A stretch of DNA of 25,076 bases from Candidatus Aminicenantota bacterium (GCA_026393775.1 JAPKZM010000086.1:1-25076); one strand, 5' to 3'. Shown: positions 8,651 through 16,170, counted from the stretch's first letter. Notes: generated from the sequence alone by a model not told the origin. Numbers and translations: made by a program.

Positions 8651-9420
8651 CGTACTTGCCTTTCAAGACGTTCGACTATTTTCAAAAGCAGGTCGTGCCA
8701 AACTTCCTCGGAATCGTATTGTCGTTGATAATCGGGATTGAGGAATGTCAGGACCTGGCTTTTAAATACCGGAAAGGTGATGGACAAGATATTGTCGATT
8801 GCCTGTTGGAGCCGCTCCTGCAGATCCCGGGACGAAAGGGCCGGGTCCACGCCCGAATTCAATAACTGGTTTATATCAAAAACATCCCGTGCTTGCGTTT
8901 CCTTCCTGTTTAGCAGGGCGGCGATTTTCTGCTCGTAGGCCGCATGGGCATCGTAATGGTTGAGCAGGAGCGGGGTGAGTTGGTAAAACTTGACGATCAA
9001 AGGATCGATGGCTGCGAACGAGGTGTTCAAAGTCATGCCTCTTCTGGAAAATTCCACCTTGGTCGGCAGCGTCATATCCGAATCCTTGACGGCCAGGGCA
9101 ATTTTCCAACGCTGGGTGGTGTCGGTTTGCTTTGGCTTCGACCATTTTCCGACCGTTATGCCATGAACGAGGAGGATGTCGGCAAAGGGCTGCGAAGTCA
9201 GAATCGCATCCATGACGGCAACGATTTTTTCGGGGGAAATGTCCTGCAGATCGAGGTCGATATCTTCGGAATAGCGGAGGCTTTTATGAAAGAAGCGCAA
9301 ATTGCATCCGCCTTTCAGGGCATAATATCTTTTGTCCAATTTTTGACCCAGTTGAGCCAAAAACAGCAGATGAAACAATTCGACATATTGCCGGGCGCTG
9401 AAATGATTATTTTTTATCAT
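8647..9420 (-). CDS. AbiEii-like nucleotidyltransferase toxin (type IV toxin-antitoxin)
   Basis: A 257-residue nucleotidyltransferase of the AbiEii/DUF1814 family. YALKGGCNLRFF (33-44) followed by RYSEDIDLDL (49-58) is the NTase signature with GG and the metal-binding Asp53/Asp55. The later block YEQKIAALLNRKETQARDVFDI matches the third AbiEii motif (K...R..RDxxD). Known relatives block growth by modifying tRNA or another target with nucleotides, and give abortive phage infection. I chose the ATG at 9418-9420, since a -10 box ends 6 nt upstream and there is no Shine-Dalgarno; the in-frame TTG at 9433-9435 would lie inside the promoter spacer. The downstream antitoxin overlaps by 4 nt. Confidence 0.85.
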   Translation of the reverse strand: MIKNNHFSARQYVELFHLLFLAQLGQKLDKRYYALKGGCNLRFFHKSLRYSEDIDLDLQDISPEKIVAVMDAILTSQPFADILLVHGITVGKWSKPKQTDTTQRWKIALAVKDSDMTLPTKVEFSRRGMTLNTSFAAIDPLIVKFYQLTPLLLNHYDAHAAYEQKIAALLNRKETQARDVFDINQLLNSGVDPALSSRDLQERLQQAIDNILSITFPVFKSQVLTFLNPDYQRQYDSEEVWHDLLLKIVERLERQVR

Positions 9421-9426
9421 GAATAA

Positions 9427-9455
9427 ATGATACAATTAGTTTGCATATATGTCAA
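9427..9455 (-). promoter_or_regulatory. AbiE operon promoter, predicted leaderless
   Basis: On the minus strand TTGACA (9450-9455), a 17-nt spacer and TATCAT (9427-9432). Only 6 nt (9421-9426) separate the -10 box from the ATG, so the transcript should begin at or next to the start codon. Confidence 0.75.
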
Positions 9456-9494
9456 CTACTGGTAATATAAAAAGGGTTTGCAAAGCGCCGGCAA

Positions 9495-9523
9495 TTGACA
9501 GGGGCGGGGAGCAAGGCTACAAT
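9495..9523 (+). promoter_or_regulatory. Promoter of the pseudouridine synthase gene, predicted leaderless
   Basis: TTGACA (9495-9500), a 17-nt spacer and TACAAT (9518-9523), then 7 nt to the ATG at 9531. No Shine-Dalgarno fits in between. Confidence 0.75.
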
Positions 9524-9530
9524 CGCTTTG

Positions 9531-10412
9531 ATGAAAGCAACGCCCGTGCCTTACAAAAATTTGCAAAGATTTTTCATCCGCCTCAAGGCGGGCCAGAGCC
9601 TGACTTTAGGCGCTGCTTTAGAGAAACATTTGCACGTCGATCCCGAAGCGGCAAGGCAGTTGATCCTGCAGGGCAGCGTCTGGGACAGCGAAGGCAAAGT
9701 GCGCCTGAAAAACGAAAACATGAACATCTCCAGCCAGCTGCTGCGCGTCGACCGGCCGAAATTTTCCATACAAGAGTATCGGCTGCTTCCCGGAGACATT
9801 CAGTTCGAGGACGAGCAGCTGCTGGTGGTTTATAAAAAGGGCGGCGTGCCGGTGCAGCCCACACCGTACAGCGATATCGACAACCTGCTGCACGGCGTGC
9901 AAGGATATTACGCCGGGCAGGGGATCCGCTACCAAGCGGCGCCCATCAACCGCCTCGACCTGCCGGCCCAGGGGCTGGTTTTTTTCGCCAAGAACAAAAA
10001 GAGCGAGATCGCCATGCACCGGCAATTCCAGCACCACCAGGTCCGCAAGCGCTACCTGGCTGCTACCAGGGTTTTTCCGGACGTGCGGCCCTCCTACATC
10101 ATCCGTTCCAATCTGGAGTGGCAGGGAAGGAGCAAGCCGGCCCTGACCTACATCCGCTTTTGCCGTGAAAGGGTGGGCCGCTATTTTTTCCTGGTTTTCC
10201 CGCAAAGCGGCCGCACCCACCAGATCCGCCGCCATTTCCAGGAGCATGTGGCTCCCCTGGAAGGCGACGTGCGCTACGGCCATGCCGCCGAGGGAAGCGG
10301 GCTTTGGCTCCTGTGCTTCCAATACGCGTTCCGCCATCCGGCCAGCGGCAGGAAGGTCACGGTCAGCTTCCTGCCCGAGGACTGGCGCCGCGCCCTTGAT
10401 TTGACTTTATGA
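9531..10412 (+). CDS. RluA-family RNA pseudouridine synthase
   Basis: Converts uridine to pseudouridine in rRNA or tRNA. The 293-residue protein has an S4-like N-terminal part (about 20-75: LTLGAALEKHL...ARQLILQGSVW), then the catalytic domain: IQFEDEQLLVVYKKGGVPVQP (90-110), INRLDLPAQGL (139-149) with the catalytic Asp143, and SGRTHQIRRHF, the second RluA motif. The usual HRLD is NRLD here, and the usual TSG is PAQG, variations seen in divergent RluA members. The reading frame is open further upstream to 9495, but that part is the promoter itself, so the start is the ATG at 9531. The modified position cannot be predicted. Confidence 0.9.
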   Translation: MKATPVPYKNLQRFFIRLKAGQSLTLGAALEKHLHVDPEAARQLILQGSVWDSEGKVRLKNENMNISSQLLRVDRPKFSIQEYRLLPGDIQFEDEQLLVVYKKGGVPVQPTPYSDIDNLLHGVQGYYAGQGIRYQAAPINRLDLPAQGLVFFAKNKKSEIAMHRQFQHHQVRKRYLAATRVFPDVRPSYIIRSNLEWQGRSKPALTYIRFCRERVGRYFFLVFPQSGRTHQIRRHFQEHVAPLEGDVRYGHAAEGSGLWLLCFQYAFRHPASGRKVTVSFLPEDWRRALDLTL

Positions 10413-10424
10413 AAAGTTTAAAAT
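10396..10424 (+). promoter_or_regulatory. Probable promoter of the thioredoxin gene
   Basis: TTGATT (10396-10401), a 17-nt spacer and TAAAAT (10419-10424). The -35 box lies in the last codons of the pseudouridine synthase gene. Transcription from near 10431 would give a leader of about 125 nt. Confidence 0.5.
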
Positions 10425-10439
10425 AGCGGAGTCCTAACC

Positions 10440-10545
10440 CAGCAGAGCTGCGAAGTCCCCGGTAAGGGGAGATAAGAGCCTGGATAGTAAATTCTAAAAT
10501 TTGTCCTAAAAAAGACGACAAATTTTGAATTTACTATAAGGCTCT
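10440..10545 (+). promoter_or_regulatory. Structured 5' leader with three hairpins upstream of the thioredoxin gene
   Basis: Three successive hairpins: CAGC-aga-GCTG (10440-10450); TCCCC-ggtaa-GGGGA (10456-10470); and a very long one with arms 10475-10505 and 10517-10545 around an 11-nt loop. The long stem is about 28 bp with only 1-2-nt bulges. AAGGAG (10546-10551), the ribosome site of the thioredoxin gene, begins directly after the last stem. There is no T-run, so it is not an ordinary terminator. No known riboswitch class was recognised. Confidence 0.65.
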
Positions 10546-10556
10546 AAGGAGTCGAA

Positions 10557-10910
10557 ATGGAAGAACTGAGCAAGAAAACGTTCAGCGAGAAAATATTTGA
10601 TTACGAGAAAAAAAAGGAATGGGAATTCCAGGGCAACCTGCCCGCCATCATCGACTTCTATGCCGACTGGTGCGGACCCTGCAAGATGGTCTCGCCCATA
10701 CTGGAAATACTGGCTTTAGAATACAAGGGCAAAGTCGATATGTACAAGGTGAACACCGACAAGGAGCAGGAACTTTCCACCGCCTTCGGCATCATGACCA
10801 TCCCCAGCCTGATGTTCATTCCCAAGACAGGCCAGCCGCAGATGGCCCACGGCGCCCTGGATCGCCAGGGATTCGTGAAGATGATTCAAGAAATCCTGGG
10901 CGTGAAGTAA
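10557..10910 (+). CDS. Thioredoxin
   Basis: A 117-residue thioredoxin that reduces protein disulfides in the cytoplasm. FYADWCGPCKMVSPIL (34-49) contains the redox pair Cys39/Cys42, and TIPSLMFI (81-88) contains the cis-proline loop (Pro83). The GALDRQGFVKMI helix closes the fold. The N-terminus is about 15 residues longer than E. coli TrxA and charged, without a signal peptide. AAGGAG lies 5 nt before the ATG. The gene stands alone, between a strongly structured leader and a palindromic repeat element. Confidence 0.95.
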   Translation: MEELSKKTFSEKIFDYEKKKEWEFQGNLPAIIDFYADWCGPCKMVSPILEILALEYKGKVDMYKVNTDKEQELSTAFGIMTIPSLMFIPKTGQPQMAHGALDRQGFVKMIQEILGVK

Positions 10911-10921
10911 GGAAGCTGGAG

Positions 10922-11046
10922 TATTTCGTTATGCGTAATGCGTTATGCGTGACGAGAAAGAGAAATAGTTATATTTCTTGCTGATTCTTCTCCTTTCACA
11001 TAACGCATAACGAATTACCGTTGAGTTCGTTCACGCATAACGATTT
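10922..11046. repeat. MITE/REP-like palindromic element
   Basis: The unit CGTTATGCGT occurs twice on the plus strand (about 10927-10951) and twice inverted downstream (about 10999-11013 and 11031-11043). The outer ends pair as TTTCGTTATGCGT against ACGCATAACGATTT. The centre is itself self-complementary (AGAAATA 10961-10967 with TATTTCT 10972-10978). It encodes nothing and looks like a non-autonomous mobile element or an intergenic palindrome family. Confidence 0.6.
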
Positions 11047-11078
11047 ACTATTCCCCTTAATTATGCTATTTTCCAGCC

Positions 11079-13463
11079 ATGGACGACGATAAAAACATCA
11101 AGGTCGAGCGGGCGCTCCAGGAGTTGTTCAAGTTAAAAAACGACGTCGAGACCGAGCTGCGCCTGATCAAAATCGACGCTTCCAGCGGCGAGTTCTGCCC
11201 ATTCCCGGAACGGCTGGCGCCGGAGGTCGTCGCTGTCTACAAAAAGCGCGGCATCGAGCGCCTCTTCTCCCACCAGGCCGAGGCCCTGGAGAATGTCCTG
11301 CAGCGGCGGCACACGGTGGTGGCCACGCCGACCGCTTCGGGCAAGACGCTGATCTACAACGCCGCCGCCCTGGACGCATTGACCCGCGACCCGTCAGCCA
11401 AGTCCTTGTACCTATTTCCGACCAAAGCCCTCTCCCAGGATCAGCTGGCCGAGCTGTTCGATTTGAACAAGGCCTTGGGCGACAAGCTGGGCCTCTACAC
11501 CTACGACGGCGACACGCCGCAGACCATGCGCCAGGCCATCCGCAAGCAGGCCCAGATCGTCCTGTCCAACCCCTACATGCTGCATTCGGGCATCCTGCCT
11601 CACCACACCAAGTGGGCCAGCCTGTTCGAAAACCTGAAGTACGTGGTCATCGACGAGCTCCATTACTACACCGGCGTCTTCGGTTCGCACGTGGCCAACG
11701 TCATGCGCCGGCTGAAAAGGATCTGCGCCTTCTACGGCACCCGGCCGGTCTTCATCATGAGTTCGGCCACCATCGCCAACCCGGCCGAGCTGGCCGAGAA
11801 ACTGATCGAGGAAAAAGTGGTCCTGGTCGACAGGAACGGGGCGCCGCGCGGCGAAAAATTCCTGGTTTTCTTTAACCCGCCGGTGGTCAACCGTTCGCTG
11901 GGCATCCGCCGCTCCTACGTCTCCATGAGCCGCGAGATCGCCGGCATCCTGCTCAAGGCCGGCCTGCAGGTCATCACCTTCGCCAACTCGCGCCTGATCA
12001 CCGAGATCCTGGTCAAGTACTTGAAGAACGATTTCGAAAAGACCGTCCAGGAGAAAGGGACGGTGCGCGGCTACCGCGGCGGGTACCTGCCCAGGATGCG
12101 CCGCGAGATCGAAAAGGGTCTGCGTGACGGCAAGATCAAGGCGGTGGTCTCGACCAACGCCCTGGAGCTGGGCATCGATATCGGCTCGCTCGACGCCGTG
12201 GTCCTGGCCTCCTATCCGGGGTCGATCTCCTCCACCTGGCAGCGCATCGGTCGGGCCGGCCGGCGCAGCAGCCGTTCGCTCGGCGTGCTGGTCGCCTCCT
12301 CCATGCCCATCGACCAGTACATCGTCAACCATCCCGAATACTTCAGCGGCCAGTCCCCGGAAATGGGGCGCATCAACGCCGACAACCTGACCGTGCTCAT
12401 GGACCATATCAAGTGCGCGGCTTTCGAGCTGCCCTTCGCCAAGGGCGACGAATACGGCTCCGAGAATCTGGAGGAGATCCTTTCTTACCTGACGGAAAAC
12501 CAGGTGCTGCTGCGCAAGGACGACAAGTGGTTCTGGACCGAGGAAGGCTACCCGGCCGACGCCGTCAGCCTGAACCGGATCACCTCGGACAACTTCGTGG
12601 TGGTTGACCGCACGGAAGGGGAGCGGGTGATCGCCGAGGTCGGGTTCAGCGATGCATTGGAAACGCTCCATCCCAAGGCGATCTATATCCTCGAAGGCGA
12701 GCAATACGTGGTCGAGGAGCTTGATTACGAGAACCGCAAGGCTTTCCTGACCCGATCCAACGCCGATTATTACACTGATTCCATCACCTACACCAAGATC
12801 AAGGTCCTCGATATTTTCGACGAGACGAGGCTGAAAAACCATACCATTTCCTATGGTGACGTCCATGTTTTCTCCCAGGTGGTCGGCTTCAAGAAGTTGA
12901 AGTTCTTTACCATGGAAAACGTCGGCGCCGGCGAGCTGCAGCTGCCGCAGCAGGAGATGCATACCACCGCCTTCTGGCTGACGGTGCGCAACGACGTGCT
13001 GCAAAGCCTCGATTTTTCCAACGAGGAGAAGATCGAGGCCGTGGCCGGTATCGCCTATCTGATGAAGCAGATCAGCCCGGTGATCCTGCTCTGTGACGTG
13101 CGTGATGTCGGCGTGGCCATCGAGGACAACTTGAGCAAGGACCCGCTTCAGCCCGGGACGCTGAAAAACATGCTGCGCAACCAGGCCCCCTCTTCGGGGA
13201 CCTTTAGGGCCGACATGACCTTCGCCAACCGCTTCGAGCCCAATATTTTCATTTTCGACAAGTACCCAGGCGGGGTCGGCTTTTCCGAAACGCTGTACGA
13301 TAAAGGCAAGGCCCTGCTCGAAAAGGCGCTGGAGATCATTGAAAGTTGCCCGTGCCCGAGCGGTTGCCCGTCGTGCGTCAGCCCGGCCATCCGCGCCCAG
13401 GGCAATCATAAGTCCGCGGCCCGTTTCATTCTCAAGCTGCTCCTCGACCGCCTGGACAATTAA
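11079..13463 (+). CDS. YprA/MrfA-type superfamily 2 helicase with C-terminal zinc-binding (DUF1998) domain
   Basis: A 794-residue ATP-dependent 3'-5' DNA helicase of the MrfA (YprA) family, known in Bacillus for mitomycin C lesion repair. Motifs in order: Q-like LFSHQAEAL (62-70), motif I ATPTASGKT (82-90), motif Ia FPTKALSQDQ, motif II DELH (192-195), motif III SSAT (228-231), motif V STNALELGIDIG (358-369), motif VI QRIGRAGRR (388-396). The C-terminal half is the MZB/DUF1998 region and ends with the four-cysteine cluster CPCPSGCPSC (757-766). Length fits the family. There is no Shine-Dalgarno before the ATG; a weak -10-like TATGCT ends 11 nt upstream. The usual partner nuclease MrfB is not next to it. 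Confidence 0.93.
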   Translation: MDDDKNIKVERALQELFKLKNDVETELRLIKIDASSGEFCPFPERLAPEVVAVYKKRGIERLFSHQAEALENVLQRRHTVVATPTASGKTLIYNAAALDALTRDPSAKSLYLFPTKALSQDQLAELFDLNKALGDKLGLYTYDGDTPQTMRQAIRKQAQIVLSNPYMLHSGILPHHTKWASLFENLKYVVIDELHYYTGVFGSHVANVMRRLKRICAFYGTRPVFIMSSATIANPAELAEKLIEEKVVLVDRNGAPRGEKFLVFFNPPVVNRSLGIRRSYVSMSREIAGILLKAGLQVITFANSRLITEILVKYLKNDFEKTVQEKGTVRGYRGGYLPRMRREIEKGLRDGKIKAVVSTNALELGIDIGSLDAVVLASYPGSISSTWQRIGRAGRRSSRSLGVLVASSMPIDQYIVNHPEYFSGQSPEMGRINADNLTVLMDHIKCAAFELPFAKGDEYGSENLEEILSYLTENQVLLRKDDKWFWTEEGYPADAVSLNRITSDNFVVVDRTEGERVIAEVGFSDALETLHPKAIYILEGEQYVVEELDYENRKAFLTRSNADYYTDSITYTKIKVLDIFDETRLKNHTISYGDVHVFSQVVGFKKLKFFTMENVGAGELQLPQQEMHTTAFWLTVRNDVLQSLDFSNEEKIEAVAGIAYLMKQISPVILLCDVRDVGVAIEDNLSKDPLQPGTLKNMLRNQAPSSGTFRADMTFANRFEPNIFIFDKYPGGVGFSETLYDKGKALLEKALEIIESCPCPSGCPSCVSPAIRAQGNHKSAARFILKLLLDRLDN

Positions 13464-13466
13464 CGC

Positions 13467-13483
13467 GATCCGGGCGCCGGATC
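13467..13483 (+). terminator. Short perfect hairpin after the helicase gene
   Basis: GATCCGG-GCG-CCGGATC lies 4 nt past the helicase stop. It has no following T-run, so it may stabilise the mRNA end or act as a weak terminator. Confidence 0.35.
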
Positions 13484-13545
13484 AGGGGCCGCCCACCGTT
13501 CTGGGTATGTCCGGCCGACAATTTTCCAATTTGATTTGCTTGCTC

Positions 13546-13574
13546 TTGATTTTAATTTTTTTTTATTCTACAAT
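13546..13574 (+). promoter_or_regulatory. Promoter of the first barrel gene
   Basis: TTGATT (13546-13551), a 17-nt T-rich spacer and TACAAT (13569-13574), 23 nt before an ATG with AAAGGAGG. Confidence 0.6.
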
Positions 13575-13597
13575 CCCTGCGATCAAAAGGAGGATTC

Positions 13598-14065
13598 ATG
13601 AAAAAAATATTGATTATGTTGTTTGGGTTGCTGCTGGTTTCGGGTATTTATGCCGAGAGCAATTCACTGAGTTTCGTGCTCAACTTCGGCACAATGACCG
13701 ACAAATCATTCACATTCGATCCGTTCTACTGGACAGTCGGCGCGGAACTTGATCTGCCATTCGGCAATGCCCTGATGCTCAGCCCTGAAGTGATACTGGT
13801 CGGAAGTGGTACCGCATTCAAGGATTTTTTACTCTTCCCGGCTGTTATCCTGAATTTTACCCCCAGTAGTTTTTTTGTCGGCGGCGGTTTGACCAAGGGT
13901 TTTTATCTCAGCAGCGGCACTTCGACTGCCATTACCGACGTGGCCCTGAAATTGAACGCCGGGTTCCTGACCAGGTCTTTAAAACTCACTGCCTACCTGA
14001 TCACCCCTTTCAACAATATTTTTAAAGACATGCTGGTGGGTGCAAGTCTCGGTTTCATGTTTTAA
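13598..14065 (+). CDS. Secreted outer-membrane beta-barrel-like protein without SH3b domain
   Basis: A 155-residue protein with a signal peptide (MKKILIMLFGLLLVSGIYA, cleavage after about residue 19), directly followed by the barrel module shared with the next two genes: LNFG...SFTFDPFYWTVGAELDLPFG, LMLSPEVILVGSG, FKDFLLFPAVILNF, FVGGGLTKG, LKLNAGF, LKLTAYL, and a C-terminal Phe typical of outer-membrane proteins. With about 135 mature residues it could form a small eight-strand barrel. AAAGGAGG precedes the ATG. It is the smallest of a tandem family. Function is unknown, and no relative outside this cluster was recognised. Confidence 0.75.
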   Translation: MKKILIMLFGLLLVSGIYAESNSLSFVLNFGTMTDKSFTFDPFYWTVGAELDLPFGNALMLSPEVILVGSGTAFKDFLLFPAVILNFTPSSFFVGGGLTKGFYLSSGTSTAITDVALKLNAGFLTRSLKLTAYLITPFNNIFKDMLVGASLGFMF

Positions 14066-14097
14066 CAACGATCGGAAGCCGCTCGGTTTTTATATAG

Positions 14098-14126
14098 TTG
14101 ACATTTTTTCGCCAAGTGAATAGAAT
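14098..14126 (+). promoter_or_regulatory. Promoter of the one-SH3b barrel gene
   Basis: TTGACA (14098-14103), a 17-nt spacer and TAGAAT (14121-14126), 18 nt before an ATG with GAGGAGG. The layout and much of the sequence resemble the promoter at 16120-16148. Confidence 0.75.
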
Positions 14127-14144
14127 TTTTATCGAGGAGGATCC

Positions 14145-14897
14145 ATGAAAAGAAAAGTCATCTTGGGGTTGCTTTTTGCCCTGGTTCTGGGCGGCGCGCT
14201 GTTGGCCAAGGAAGACGTGATCATAAAAGTGAAGGTCCAGATGGCGAACGTCCGGTCCGAGCCCGACGCTTCGGCCCCGATCATCGCCCGGATCCCGGCT
14301 GGAACCCTATTGGCGGTCGCCAGCCAGACCGGTAACTGGTTCGAGGTCAATGTCAGCGACCAGTCCGGCAAAGAAGTCACCGGCTTCATCCGCAACACGG
14401 TGGTCGAAGTCATCGGCGGTAATGAAGGGGAGGAAACGGGATATGACAGGTCTGGCCCAGCCTATCAACGGGGGTCTTCGAGCGGTAGCGCGGGCAACGC
14501 CATACGCTTCGGGCTCAATTTCGGCGCCTTGACTGATGACAGCTTCTCCTTCGATCCTTTCCAATGGACGGTCGGCGCCGAATTGGATTTCCATTTCGGC
14601 AGATTCCTGATGTTCAGCCCCGAGGTGATTCTGGTCGGGAGCGGCTTCGAGTTCAAGGAATTCATCCTCTACCCGGCCGCCATCCTGAACTTCACCGCCA
14701 GCAGTTTTTTCATTGGCGGCGGAGTGGCCAAGCCCATCGTAATCAGCAGCGGCCCGTCTGTTCCGACCGATTTTGTGCTGAAGCTGAACGCCGGGCTCGT
14801 CGCCCAGAGCGTGAAGCTCACCGTCTATGCGCTCATGGCCTTCGACAGCCTGTTCAAGGATATGGCCCTGGGCGCGACGCTCGGGTTCCGTTTTTGA
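14145..14897 (+). CDS. Secreted SH3b-domain plus beta-barrel protein
   Basis: A 250-residue protein: signal peptide (1-21, ending LLAK), one bacterial SH3 domain (about 26-90, with VKVQMANVRSEPDASAPII, AGTLLAVASQTGNWFEV and GFIRNTVVEV), a Gly/Ser-rich linker (91-117), and the C-terminal barrel module (about 118-250, with FSFDPFQWTVGAELDFHFG, FSPEVILVGSGFEFKEFILYP and a final FRF). SH3b domains of this NVRSxP type usually bind peptidoglycan or cell-wall peptides, so the protein may bridge outer membrane and wall. That role is inference. The gene has its own promoter and GAGGAGG. Confidence 0.8.
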   Translation: MKRKVILGLLFALVLGGALLAKEDVIIKVKVQMANVRSEPDASAPIIARIPAGTLLAVASQTGNWFEVNVSDQSGKEVTGFIRNTVVEVIGGNEGEETGYDRSGPAYQRGSSSGSAGNAIRFGLNFGALTDDSFSFDPFQWTVGAELDFHFGRFLMFSPEVILVGSGFEFKEFILYPAAILNFTASSFFIGGGVAKPIVISSGPSVPTDFVLKLNAGLVAQSVKLTVYALMAFDSLFKDMALGATLGFRF

Positions 14898-14910
14898 CGG
14901 CGAGAGCTTG

Positions 14911-14925
14911 CGTCCGCTGCGGACG
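14911..14925 (+). terminator. Perfect short hairpin after the one-SH3b gene
   Basis: CGTCCGC-T-GCGGACG lies 14 nt past the stop codon. No T-run follows, so termination is uncertain. Confidence 0.3.
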
Positions 14926-14983
14926 GGTTCGCGACCGAGTTGAATGGAAATGAGAATTTCCAAATAAATAATAAGGAGGGAAG

Positions 14984-16087
14984 ATGAAGAAAAAATTTGT
15001 CCTGATATTTCTTTTTGCTCTGGTAATGGGCGGTCTGCTGATGGCCGAAGGAGGGACGACCTTGAAGGTGAAGGTCCCGACGGCGAATGTCCGTTCCAAG
15101 CCCGACTCCTCGGCGCCGGTCATCGCCAAGGTGACGGCCGGCACGGTCTTGAAAGTCTACGGCAAGGAAGGCGTCTGGTATGAAGTGGGCGTGAACGATC
15201 CGTCCGGCAAAGAGGTTTACGGCTTTATCCACAGCACCATGGGCGAAGTGAGCGGCGGGGAAGCGGAGGAAACGGAGAAAACGGAAGAAACGGAGAAAGT
15301 GGAAGAGAAGCCCGCCGTTGTCGCCAAACAGGAAGTGGAAAAGGCCCGCAGCGCGATGCCGGCCAAAGATAGAATGATCGTCAAGGTGAAGGTCCAGACG
15401 GCGAACGTCCGTTCCGAGCCTGACGTTGCGACCCCGATCGTCGCCCGGGTGCCGATTGGAACTCTTTTGGGGGTCGCCAGCCGTGCCGGGGACTGGTTCG
15501 AAGTCTACGTGAACGATCCGTCCGGCAAGGAAGTCACCGGTTTCATCCGTGATTCGGTGGTCGAAGTCGTTGGCGGGGAAAATGAAGAGAAAGCAGAGGC
15601 CCAAGCAGAGGAGCCAGCAGAGGAAGAAGAATATGTACAACCCCGACCCACCTATCGCCGGCAGTATGAGCGCGAAAGCGCCGGCAGCAGCATACACTTC
15701 GGGTTCAATTTCGGCGCCCAGACCGACGAGTCTTTCAATTTCGATCCGTTCTTTTGGAGCACCGGGGCAGAACTCGACATTCAGTTCGGAAAGGTGCTGA
15801 TGCTCAGCCCCGAGGTAATACTGGTCGGCAGCGGTTTCGAATTCAAGGAGTTTATCCTGTACCCGGCGGCCATTCTAAACTTTACTGCCGGTCCTCTTTT
15901 CGTCGGCGGCGGGGTGGCCAAGCCCATCGTAATCAGCAGCGGCCCGTCTGTTTCGACCGATTTTCTGCTGAAGCTGAATGCCGGGCTCGTCGCCACGGGG
16001 GTGAAGCTCACCGCCTACGCGCTCATGGCTTTCGACAGCCTGTTCGAAAACATGATTCTGGGCGCGACGCTCGGGTTCCGGTTTTAA
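14984..16087 (+). CDS. Secreted protein with two SH3b domains plus beta-barrel
   Basis: A 367-residue protein: signal peptide (1-21), SH3b-1 (about 26-90), a Glu/Thr/Lys-rich linker (91-129), SH3b-2 (about 131-196), an acidic linker (197-232) and the barrel module (about 236-367, ending FRF). SH3b-2 and the barrel are closest to the gene just upstream. A 38-bp stretch starting at 15914 is identical to one starting at 14724, which points to recent duplication or gene conversion. AAGGAGGG precedes the ATG. The likely role is as for its neighbour: a wall-binding outer-membrane protein of unknown activity. Confidence 0.8.
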   Translation: MKKKFVLIFLFALVMGGLLMAEGGTTLKVKVPTANVRSKPDSSAPVIAKVTAGTVLKVYGKEGVWYEVGVNDPSGKEVYGFIHSTMGEVSGGEAEETEKTEETEKVEEKPAVVAKQEVEKARSAMPAKDRMIVKVKVQTANVRSEPDVATPIVARVPIGTLLGVASRAGDWFEVYVNDPSGKEVTGFIRDSVVEVVGGENEEKAEAQAEEPAEEEEYVQPRPTYRRQYERESAGSSIHFGFNFGAQTDESFNFDPFFWSTGAELDIQFGKVLMLSPEVILVGSGFEFKEFILYPAAILNFTAGPLFVGGGVAKPIVISSGPSVSTDFLLKLNAGLVATGVKLTAYALMAFDSLFENMILGATLGFRF

Positions 16088-16119
16088 AGGCAAGCCCAAG
16101 ACGCCCGGTTTTTAAGTGT

Positions 16120-16148
16120 TTGACGTTTTTTCTGCAAGTTAATGAAAT
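16120..16148 (+). promoter_or_regulatory. Promoter of the fourth barrel gene
   Basis: TTGACG (16120-16125), a 17-nt spacer and TGAAAT (16143-16148), 22 nt before an ATG with AAGGAGAGG. Confidence 0.6.
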
Positions 16149-16170
16149 TTATCTGTAAAAAGGAGAGGCG

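Noticed and set aside
9495..9530. Upstream extension of the pseudouridine synthase frame
   Set aside because: The putative TTG start is itself the first half of a TTGACA -35 box, and the extension overlaps the promoter.
10917..11050. Repeated GTTATGCG units as a CRISPR array
   Set aside because: Units are short, inverted and unequally spaced with no spacers of constant length, and no cas gene is nearby.
11412..13409. 665-codon open frame on the minus strand inside the helicase gene
   Set aside because: It mirrors the GC-rich plus-strand helicase, whose motifs are all present and in order; the antisense product is low-complexity and matches no family.
14940..14970. Promoter before the two-SH3b gene
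   Set aside because: A TTGAAT at 14940-14945 exists, but the -10 region 16-18 nt later is only a generic AT-rich stretch, so I did not list it as a feature.
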